Below are positions 34,701 through 46,700 of a stretch of 64,000 nucleotides of DNA, in pieces. Made by a program: the position numbers and the translations under genes. Position 1 is the first letter of the stretch, and each line of letters starts with the position of its first letter. Location of the stretch: positions 23,215,544 to 23,279,543 of the forward strand of contig CALNVZ010002974.1 of the NCBI GenBank assembly GCA_940671915.1, in the 5' to 3' direction. The notes beneath the pieces are model-generated. The model was given only the letters and a program-made list of their open reading frames with translations. It had not been told where the DNA came from and searched no databases. This DNA comes from Paracentrotus lividus. Lineage: Eukaryota; Echinodermata; Echinoidea; Camarodonta; Echinidae.

Positions 34701-37700
34701 GACAGGGATTAGTACATTTGTCACAGAACAGATGGTCAAAAAACCTGTGTCTCAAGGATGGGGGAAGGAATGCAATAAAGCTTTTGACATGCTATTTCAA
34801 ACAGTGATACTTCAGGATTTATGTCTTTGTATCTTCGTGTCTTAATAGCCTGCTGGTCTTCTGGCAGCCCTGGACTCTGAAGACAAGGTCCCAGAGAAGG
34901 AACGGGACATGATCCACATCAGGGACAACCTCAAGATGGCTCTCGACCAGTCTGGCAAGTCCAAGACCAACCTCCAATGGCACCAGATCGAGACTCAGAT
35001 CGAGAACGTCCTGCTTCATTGGAGGCAGCGGGTAGGTCTACACAACAGGAAGCAAGCAAAGCAAGATGTAAGTATACATTTCGATCTTTCATACACTACA
35101 TGTATATTAGGGCCATCTCAAATGATACCATGTGCCATGTTGTATTTCTCAAGGAGTTCTGTGTGGTGTTTCACTGAGTTGTTCATAAAATTGCGAATGA
35201 CTTTACAAATGACTGGAATTTGTTCTTGGGTGCTATACATGCACATTCTCGGTCATTTAGCACAAGATCTGATCACCAGTCGTTCATGAAGTTGTCCGTA
35301 ACTTAGAAACGACTTGGTGAATCACCACACAGAACTCCTAGGGGGTGTTTCACTAACGGCTAAAATCAATCCCAATTGGGATAAAATAAATTTTAGGATC
35401 AATAGCCATGTTATAGTTCCATAGGTTCAAAGTTGGGATTGATTTTAAACGTTAGTAAATCACCCCTCTGGTATGCCATGTGTAGGTGATGATAAGGTTA
35501 TGATGAAGACAGTTCTAGAGGGTTATTGTCCAAAGCTACATGAAGTAGTTATTTGAGGCAAGAATGCAGAGTGCTTACTTAACTTATTTTGTTTGGTCAT
35601 GTACTTGCTAATAATTTTATCATTGAACATGTGTATTTGCTGCCTTCTGCGGGCATTCAACAAGATTGCATAAATGTTTACCTGGACATTTTTAACCCGT
35701 TGTATACTGAGAAGTTTTTACAAAGCTGAATGAATTGTGGTTATCAATCATTCTTGCCAGAAATTCTTTTCATTTAAAGATGAAATAAAGACAGCTTTAA
35801 ATAGATCAATGTCAGATAATTTAAATTATATAAGGTCTTTATATGTTTATGCAACTATGAGTGAAATAAACGGTAGACAAGAGGGATGTTCTATATTTCT
35901 TCAGCCCGCATATATGCGGGCTTAGTATACAACGGGTTAAAATAAAGGGATAAGCAAAGGTGGTGTTGGGCTTTGAAACATAAGTGGATCAATAGCTGCC
36001 TGGATGAAATTCAATTGACATTTGAGTGACCTGTAGACGTGGGTTATTTATTTGTTTTATTCGTTTTCTGCCAAATTCAGCCCCTTTAAAATTCATCTTT
36101 CCTTTCCAAATTACTGCTTATTTCAAACCGTATATCTTGTCATTCTGTTAATACATTTTTGAAAAAAAATACATGCTGATGGGATTTTATAAACATTTGT
36201 CAAATTTAAGATGGGAATTTCAATATGAAATAATGTTACTGATGAATAAATGTTACATTTTTTTGTGATTATGTTTTAAAAAAAAATTAAAATCTATTAT
36301 TTATTTTTGTTTTCATTTTCTAACCGAGCAAATAAACAAATTATTTAGAATTATTTGATTAATTAGTTTCATCAGTTGCATGACCAACTAATATATTACC
36401 TGTCCTGGCCAAGATTTAAGATTTAGCTGTGTGACTCTGTTTGAATTAGCAGAAAAAATTAATAATGTTGGAGATTCACTATTCTACATTTATAATCTAA
36501 TCCATTTAATTCACATAAATATATTTTTTTTTAAAACAAAGCTTTCCATGCACCTCTATAAACCTCACTCATTGAATTCATGAAAACTCCCTAAACTAAA
36601 TTTATTAAAAGATGCTGTACAATAATTTCATTTTGAAGAAATCATATCCTTCATATCCGTGCCTGCATAACTTATACAGTATGCCATAATGACACAGGTT
36701 TTTAGCACACATATACCGTCGTGTCAGCTTCCAGATGCCTGTAGATTGGCATTTTATTTTTTATTTTGCAAGTCACAAAAGAATGTATAAAGTAAAACAA
36801 TCCATACCTGATTTTATTTATTTTTTTTTTTGCATCACTTCTAGAAAATATAGAATGCAAAATTCCCTGTTTCTAATTTTTATATCTATTTCGTTAAAAA
36901 AAAAAATGCTTTTTAATGCTAATTAGGAGGCTAAGTTACCAAAAGGTTATTCTCTAGGTCCGCATGCAGGGGACTGCTTTTGCAGGATTATATACTGGAT
37001 GTACTTTTCTTCCGATGATTTGCAGGAGGTGATAAGTACATCCAGTATGTAATCCCACAATGCGGCCGACCTGCATTGAACCTAGAGCATAACCTTGTGG
37101 TACACCACCTTAGAATAATCAGTGCTACAATTTTGCGTTCCTTCTCTGTTTCCTCAAAATGTTCTTGCTCTTTCTTCCACCTTTCTTCACATGCCTTCTA
37201 ATCTTCTGACTGCTTTGTGACAAGCAGCCAAACATGGTAAGAAAATATCGTCATCTCTAGTGCCTTAGCTTAACAATGTGGCAGGTAGACAATGGGCAGG
37301 ATACGCTAAAATTGTTCAATTTACAATGTGTGAAAGTTTTATTGCTCAACTCATAAATAAAAAATTTATGATGTAGTTCTGATTATATTTTGTGATGTTT
37401 TGACAGTGTATTTTGGCAGCGCCTTTCCCATGTTTGCATGCCACAGTTACACTAAGATGCCGTAGCATGCATTACATTGTAGCTTAAATCTGGAAACTGT
37501 CTTAATTACTTATTTCTTCTCTAAATCAATACATCAAATGTTTGCATGCGTATCACATTTGTGCTAGGTTCTTATATATATACAACATATTTATTGCCAT
37601 TATTTAAAGGCTTTGTAAAAATTTGCATGAAAAACAATGGAGATTTGCTGCAATTTAAGTATAGTATTACCTGTAAGTGCAATTGTGTAATTGTTTACAA

Positions 37701-40700
37701 TTTGGTGATTCTATAATTGCTACATTTAGGTTGCTTTAAATCACCGAACATTGGAATGAAATGAAACAGTTGTTCAATATAATTTCTGTTTTATGTTAGC
37801 TTTCTATAGCTTTTTCAAATGGATGACAGATGAGCTGCAAAATTTTGATTGTACGTAAATTACTGCCTTGATATTTGGCATATTGGTTATATTGGTTATT
37901 AAAGGGAATTTGGTGTTTAGTGTGTGTCACTCTTGTAATGGAAGGGAAAAGGGACAATTTCTATCAAGCCAAAACCATCCCACTGTCATACATGTACATG
38001 CTGTTTCAGTGAAAGTCTCGATGGTGCTTTCATATTTCAGTTATATGAGTTACTCTAAATTGAGATGAATTATATGCAGGTTTGTCTGTGATTTATTGTT
38101 TTTATGTTTTCACAATCAGAAACCAATTGTGCTCAGAAAAAGGAGGCAAAGGATAAAGAGTGAAGCAAATTGGCAACTCTTCTATTATCAGTAAGAACAG
38201 CAGTTGTGCTTTTCTTTTCTTTTTTTTTACAACTTTGTCCCCTTTTTTCTCCATCCTTTTTCCTTTTCCGTAGAACCTCTTGATATAGTTAAAAATCCCA
38301 CTTTCTTTACCAAATTTCTTATTTTGAATTTGTTCTCATCTTTGATGAATTTTATATTAAGTAATGTTTTATGGATAACTTTCAATATGCATATCATGGT
38401 TCTGAATGTGTTACCCCGTTTTTATAAAATTGATATTAAGCGTAAATGAATTTAAGCCATTAAGAATGATTTCTTGTCTTTATAACATTGATATTGTTTT
38501 AAAAATACTCACTGCTGAGCATAATAATAATAACAATTGTCTACATTGTTATTATACTTTTACACAAATACACGTACATGTACATGTATGTAGGGGTCTA
38601 TAACCGAAAACACCAGGTTCATTAATGCACACAATTTGTGCACCATCTTTGCTAATTTAAATGTTCTTTTATTTACAGATTCAACAGAGATCATGCTCTG
38701 CCCAACCTCATATGGAATTACAAGGTAGGTCATAAAATTTGCTGAAAAGTGTTCCTGTTCTTGAAGTGAGATGTCATGGTCTATTCAATTTGAAATGTTG
38801 ATAATTTTGCATATGTTATGCATTTGCTTGAATCATAATTAAAGATTAAAACTCGTGGGCCTTTAAATCTAATAATGGTAAGGGTACATTAACCCTAACT
38901 TACCTGGGCTATTTTTGTGAGCTTAAAGTCCTTAAAGGCCCCCCTTAAAGCCCCCCCCCCTCCCAGGTAAGTTAGGGTTAACCCTAATCAGACTGGGGGG
39001 GGGGGCCATCATGGCCCCCCCCTAGACATTTTCCGCGACCACTCCGCCGCACGAAATTTTCTGATCGCGCCGCTTGCTGACTTTTTACTTTCAAGTCTCG
39101 CGCATCTTTTGAAACCATTTTCACAAAAATCAGTCGTACCGTTACGACGCTGCACGATTTTCAAAAATATCTGTCAGACCGAAAATGGCTCAAAAACGTG
39201 ATTTTGTGTACAAAGTCAATGCAAATTGAGTTTTCTCACCTAATTCATAAAGATATGATTATTTTCACTTTCATTGGCTGAAATCAATTTATTTTAGCAT
39301 ATTTATGCTTAAAAATGGTTCTTACATGATTTTTGCGTAAAAAAAAAAGAAAAACAAAAGGTCGAAAAAACAAAGAAATACATAAGAAATTCATAAAACA
39401 ATAAAATACATAAGAAATTAATTTTGAAACGAGAATTTTTTTCTAGTACAATTATTAGGAATGCTATAAGGAATAATAATACACAAAATTAGCATTCTAC
39501 GAGCTTTATTTTTTCAATTAGAGCAAAAAGTATGATTTCATGCATAAATTAGCATAATTAATTCATATAAAAAAAATTCATATTATTTTGGAAAAATTAA
39601 CAGCGCAGTCTTGTAGATTACATGGCTCACTACCATCGTGCAAATTTTTGGCGCAGTCGCGCGATCGGCAGCCGAGATCTTAGGGGGGGGGGGCCATCAT
39701 GGCCCCCCCCCCCAAGTCTTGACAGCTACCAAAACACCCCAGTCTGATTAAGTTGGTGCTCCTCATGGGTTTAGCATGCCCTTATTAAAGGTTATTGTTA
39801 TGTAGCACACCCTACTTTAAATGGTCTATTGTTATCCTGGAATCGCATCCTGGAAGAGCATAAAGCTAACATGGTGTTCGATGCATCATTACCTCAGCAC
39901 TCTATTGTTGATGGAACAATAGCCCTTATTTAACCTGGCACTCTATCACAGATCTGGAATGGTGCCATACCCTACAAATTCCAGGGGGGCATTTCATCAA
40001 AGGACTTGTCGGACATTTTATCCGACAAATTTGCTCTCAGCCAATCAGATGCAAGCATTTCAGTAGCTTATAACATTTTGTCGGATAAAACGTCTGACAA
40101 GTCCTTTGATGAAATGCTCCCCAGGTAATGTAATCCCCTATTCTGAACCCATGCAGAGCACCAAGCGAATATATCCTTCCTCCATAAAAGCAAATACCTA
40201 TATTGATAAACTTATTACAGGAAGGAAATTAGAATATGGTTTCATAGTATTCAAAGTGAGAATGTATTTCATAGAGTATTTTACACAATTGTGATTAATT
40301 TTTGTCTTTGTTATCAGTTCTTGATATAGATATAAAGTGAAGTCTGTTAGAATAAAAGACACTATTAAAGGGTCTTCTATTGCATTGAATTGAAAAAATA
40401 GGAGTTATAATATCTTTGTATAGCGGCATCGGCACACATGTAATTATTTCCCTCTATGCCCTTTACATATCAAAATACAGAAACTTCAGAAACAGTGTAC
40501 TGGGTTAATAATCATCAAATCTTACAAATGGGTAAATAAATTTGTTGCTTATGTATTTGATGATAGACAAGGGAAGAGTTGAGACAGTCTCTTGAGAACG
40601 AGATGCGAGCGTTCAGCGTGGACAAGGAGCTTGGGGCGAGTCACATGATCTCTTGGAATCACAATGAGTTTGAGGTACATTACGTCTGCCTGTCAGAAGA

Positions 40701-43700
40701 AATCAAGATTGGAGACTACTATCTCAGACTCCTCCTGGAAGCAGATGAGACTGATGACGAGGTCACGGCCATCAAGCAATCGTAAGATCATTATATCATG
40801 GTACAAATGGTGTGGGAGGTGATGAGGATAATGATGATCATACTGGTGAAGATTATGGTTGTTGTGGGTTGGATGATGGTAATGGCCATACAAGTTATTG
40901 TGGTGGTGAGTATGCTGAGACCGATGATGAGATCAGGGCCATCAAGCAATCGTAAGATCATGATATCATGGTGAAAATGGTGTTGGAGGTGATGAGGATG
41001 AGGATGATGATGGTAATAATGGTAGTTGTGGTGGGTTGGATGATGGTAATGGCCATACAAGTTGTTGTGGTTGTGAGTATGCTGAGACCGATGGTGAGAT
41101 CAGGGCCATCAAGCAATCGTAAGATCATAATATCACAGGGATAAAAAAAAAATCATTTTTCTTTAAAAAAAGAGAAAAATGAATGTGCTCAATAATATTT
41201 CAAATTTTATCAATTTCAATTTTATTTCAAAATATCACAAATGCGAAGATAATTTAATAATTTTTATGATGGCACCAAATTTGGCATGTTTAGAAAATAA
41301 ATTCTGTTATTTTTCTTCAAAATATAATGTTACAGGGACACTTTTTTGTGTAGGCCCCCACCTGTAGGGACCACATGAGGTAGAGATGTACTGCCAGACG
41401 TTTAGTTTGGTAAATGTGAGTTCCTCCACATGTGTTGCAATATTCAAATACGGTACCTTGTTCGTTTGATCAAAAGTCACCAAGCTGCCTGACTATAATG
41501 ATGTTCATAATATTGTTGAAGACGTTAAAGGAAACATTCACTCAGACTGTTTTATTAAAGGGTTAGATGATGGCAAATACTCTTAAATAATTATAAAAGA
41601 AAAGTGTCCAGGAAAATGGATCCACAGATAAAAACATTACTTATCGTTCTTTCTTCAAACTCTCCCAGGTATGAGTTCTTCAATGATTTATACCATCGGT
41701 TCCTCCTTACAACTAAGATCCCAATGAAGTGTATGTGTTTACAAGCCATGGCTATTGTGTATGGCAAGTGTTATGAAGTCATTGGAGCATTCAACGACAC
41801 CAAGTACATTGTTCAGATGCTAGACAGGGTATGTATTATTTGATATCAATAATGATAATTAGACGTGCTTATAAAGCGCCTATCGCTTCCTTTATCAGAA
41901 GTCCCTAAGCACTCTAAAATAATGCAGCATAAATAACCTGGCTTTATAAGTGAAGCTGTTACACAAAATGGGATTCCGTCAGGATTCATACCCAAGGCCT
42001 CCTGATTACTAGACGTGTGCTCTACCACCTAAGCAATGGAAAGCCCTCATGGCAATGTTCGTCCCAGAGAACCCCTTCTTTTCATATTAGAATTATGTTG
42101 TTGCATAAAATTATAAGCGTATCTTGTATATAATACGCAATATCATTGATTAAATTCTCAATGTTGCACATGAGCATGATCTGACCAGTGAGGTCATAAG
42201 GAAAATACTACTAAATGTTGAATTTTTTTTTCTCACAGAGTACAGATAAGCAGGAGAGGGATCGCATCGTTCTGTTTCTCAACCGTCTCTTGAACAACGT
42301 TCGTAACGTCAGACTTCTCATTGATGCGGGAGGTATCAAGGTTCTCGTTGACCTCCTGACCTTGGCTCATTTGCATGTTTCCAGGGCAACCGTACCCACG
42401 CAGACCAATGTGATTGAGGCAGCACCTGATTCCATGGTATCGTCAGAGAAGGAGTGGTACTATGGCAACGGACCCAGGGAGAGGTTGGGACCCTACAGCT
42501 TCAGTGATGTGAGATAGATTTATTCTTGTACTTAATGATAAGGAAATTGCAGTGAATGTATTAAAGAAAATGTTATAAGTGGGTAACATTTTTTTTGTAG
42601 TATAAAGATTTATCTTAATCTCAAGCTGGTAGTGATTGGTATTTCCTGGATGAAAGAAAAACACATTTCAATGATAACCAGAGCCCAGCAGTGCTACAAA
42701 TATTATATTATGTAGCAAAGACTGAGTTTGTATGAGTCGCAAGTTCCTGCAAAATTATTGTGCGAGCCTTTAGTCTGATGTTGACTGGTGCGTCAGACAA
42801 AAGGATCACAGAATAGGCTTGAACGAACTTGCGACTCATACAAACTCAGTCTTCGGTTCAGAATATTGGCAAAAGGGTTTGTGTAACTCTGCTTTTTCTT
42901 CATCACACAAAATTAACTAAATTATATGAGATTATAAAGTGTATCAGAAAAAAAAAAAGAATCTTTCAGCTTTAATTCTAAACCACAAACATAAATTGTT
43001 AGAGAAAATTAGAGAAATAATCTACCCTCTGATCTTCTCTGATAATAGATGAAGGATCTCTGGGAGGATGGTTCCCTGAATGCCAAGACACGTTGCTGGG
43101 CCCAGGGACTGGAAGGATGGAAACCTCTTCACACTATCCCTCAACTCAAGTGGTGCCTCTTAGCTACAGGAACACCTGTCATGAATGAGAGTGATCTAGC
43201 CACACTCATACTCAATATGCTCATCAAGATCTGTGACTACTTCCCAAGCAGGTAGGCATATTACCATTCTACTTGCTTTTCATATTTTGTTACCAACAAC
43301 ATTATAATGAGTTCTTATGGAAGTGAGCAAGTTGCGGGAATACACGCTCATCGCAGAAAGATCTAAAAAGCACCCAAATTCGTTTATTTGTTGTTCCTTG
43401 AATTTTGTGGAACTTTGCAGTCGAGTGTTCTTTTAATAATTGAATCCAGATTTAATTTCTTTAATGTTAAAGAAATATTCTGCAAAAATCTTCTTTCTTT
43501 ATATTGATTATGCAAATAACTTGGTGTATATTATCCATGAATATAATTACTTTTTTGGATGGGTCTATGTGCATGTTAACGTGTTGGGAGATTTTTTTTT
43601 TTCAATTTCTTATTCAATAATATTTTGTGTTCCATATTTCTCAAAAACTTTACAGGGATGTAGATGGTGCAATTATCCGACCTTTGCCTAAACCAAAGAG

Positions 43701-46700
43701 ACTACTAACGGAAGCAGTTAACTTGCCACACATTGTTCAGGTATGACATCTCATCCAATATGTATGCTTCATGATATGTATCATGATATTCAGAAAAGTA
43801 TTACATCTCTTTTTTTTCACCTTGTGTACATCATACATGAAATAAAGATGTTGGTTTAAGTTATATGTAGAGATACAGCTGTACATAAAGGTAATATGAT
43901 CATGCCATGATTAATAAGTGGGCAAGTTGTAAATAATAATAATTATAATGACAGTACCGGTTTCTTATAAAGCGCTTTACCACCAAAGCACTTATACATT
44001 ATATTATTACCCCAGTCATTGAATTCATTTACAATCCTGCACTTTACAGTGCACATTCTTCACTCCTTAAGGAGCATCCCAGCCTGTTGCCTGCATGCGC
44101 GCACATGCTTAAGCAAACCACATACATTTGTAGCCTTCGCAATCCTACCGGGTACCCATTTTTAACACCTTTATCATACTTTTATGTGAAATTGGACAAT
44201 CGTCTTGTAGTAAACCTATTGAAATTGAAAGACATCTATGCTGTAAAAGGCATCGGTACAGGTGTATTGCATGTCCAGTCCCATTGGCATTAATCTAGTA
44301 GTCTTTAGTACATAATTTTTAATGACATTGCATTCCTCTATGTTTGAAAACCCCTATTAATTCACACACGGGATGTTGATCTATTTCTTCTCCTATCATA
44401 GCTCCTATTAACCTTTGACCTGATCCTGGTTGAGAAGGTTTCCGTCCTGCTGTTCAACATCGTCCAAGACAACCTTCAACTCCCTCGCGTATACCTTAGT
44501 GATGTCTACCAGTCTTTAGTACGTAATTTTCAATGACATTGCATTCTTCTATGTTTGAAAACCCCTAGTCATTCACATTTTAATCTATTCCTCTTATCAT
44601 AGCTCCTATTGACCTTTGACCCGATCCTGGTTGAGAAGGTGTCCGTCCTGCTGTTCAACATCGTCCAAGACAACCCTCAACTCCCTCGCTTGTATCTGAG
44701 TGGTGTTTTCTTCTTCATCATGATGTACACAGGAGCAAATGTTCTTCCACTTGCCTGGTAAGAGAACTGGATATATAAATCCAAAATATTATTATCCCTT
44801 GGTGTAGTCCACTGAAGTTTGATAATAAAACCTTAAAGGTTATTAAAGGAAACGTAAAGCCAAGAAGAAAAGCAGCCTTAAAGGGAAAAGAAAAATAAGA
44901 GGAGCAATTTAGAAGCAATTTCATTAAGATTGGTTGTATAGCGCATAACACATTGGTATAATTCCATGTCTGTATTTGCTTATAAGAAAGAAAAAACACA
45001 TAATTCGAAATAAAAATAGTGCTACAAAGACCTGAATAGATGTGTTTTCAGGGCAGTCCTGAACTCGTCATTTTTGTAGATGTTTCTGAGGTATGCTAGT
45101 AGTTTATTCTATAGAACTTTAGCTGCATATGAGAATAAGAGTTATGGCTGTTTGACAAGTCTGGTACTTTCTATGGTATCCTCAAATTGACAAACTTATT
45201 TGAATTGCTCCATCTCATTTTACTCTTTCCTGTAAGATTTTCTTCTTGGGTTTTCACTTTTGGTCTTCTGTAATGTAATTATTTTATTGATAATGTTCTG
45301 TCTGATGTAAAAGAAAAAAGCTTTTATTGATGATTTCATTGCAAACTGCAGAGGAGAGGGATACAGCAAGATGGGATATTTGCTCCAAGATCCAAATATT
45401 TTGGAGAGAAAGAATTTTGAGGATATAAAAGGGACAAAAAATTTGTCTTTAGAAAGATGGTTGGTAACATCAGAATTGCAGGGAAAATCAGAAATGAAGA
45501 AAAACAAAGCTCGTGTATTTGCAATCAAGAATATTTCAATCTCTATTTTGAAAATGATGGATGAATTCACAAAATTCTGTATTATACGAATACACTATAT
45601 GGTAAAAGTTTGTTCCGATTTTGGGGAATCTTCGTAATGTTTATTTTATTATTTCTTCTTTAGGTTCCTAAAGTATGCTCACATGAGACAAGCCTTCAGG
45701 TCAGATGAGGTAAATATCTGTAGATCTCAAACAATACATGTATATGTCATAATAGTTTATAGTAAAATCATCAAATTTTCAGAATTTGCTGTACATTTCA
45801 CAACCTTTTTTTTTCTACATTGTCAGAATATATCTACCATTGCATAATCTGATTGGTCCTGACATTGTATTTTGTGTTTGTATCACCTAGGCGATTTTTA
45901 GGGGCAGAGCTTAGTAGGCTGCAGGAAAAAAAAATATTGGGCGGGGAAAAAAATTCATGTATGGAATATACAAATATTAAAACTATGATGACTTGGTACA
46001 CACCTGCCAACTGTTCCTAATTAATAGGAATATTTCTACGTAACTGCTGATAATTGAGGCTAATTTACTCAATGTTCCTATTTTCCAGATAAGGTTTGTG
46101 TAGTGAATCATAGGAGATAGTGGGTGTTCCTATTTTTTTGAAAATTTATTCCTATTCTCTCTTGGTTTTTTTTTTTTGTATTATAAGTTGGCAGGTATGC
46201 TTGGTAATAAATAGAGTCATTTTATCTACAGAAGTCAAGAAATATTTTTAATTGATTGAACCTTGAACTTTCAGAACAAAGGTTCTGACATCATTCAGTG
46301 TAGTATCCTGGGTCACATCATGCCTGAAGCCATGGTTCACTTCCTGGAAAACCACAGTGCAGAAAAGTTTGCTGAGACCTATCTAGGAGAGTTTGATACA
46401 CCAGAGGCTATCTGGAGTAATGAGATGAGGTGAGACCAGCAAAATAAAGAAGAAGAAACACATGAGCAAAGAGTGATTCATTCTATTTAGCTTTGTGGAG
46501 GACATTAAATATGACATTTACCTCATAGAAATGTCTTTTTCTCTAAAGAAAAACCATATGAATACCGTAAAGCAGATTTAGATTTTTTTTTTTTAAACTC
46601 TGGTGGTAGAAAATAAACTTGGGTAATATCTTGTCTTTAGTTAGCATAAAAATATTTAATTTCAACTATTCAGAGACTTCTACCAATTTTTCAAAGTTAC

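Noticed and set aside
35067-38120. A missing coding exon between exons 19 and 20
   Set aside because: The join KQAKQD to [10 protein letters not shown] is in phase and matches the family length, so no extra exon is needed.
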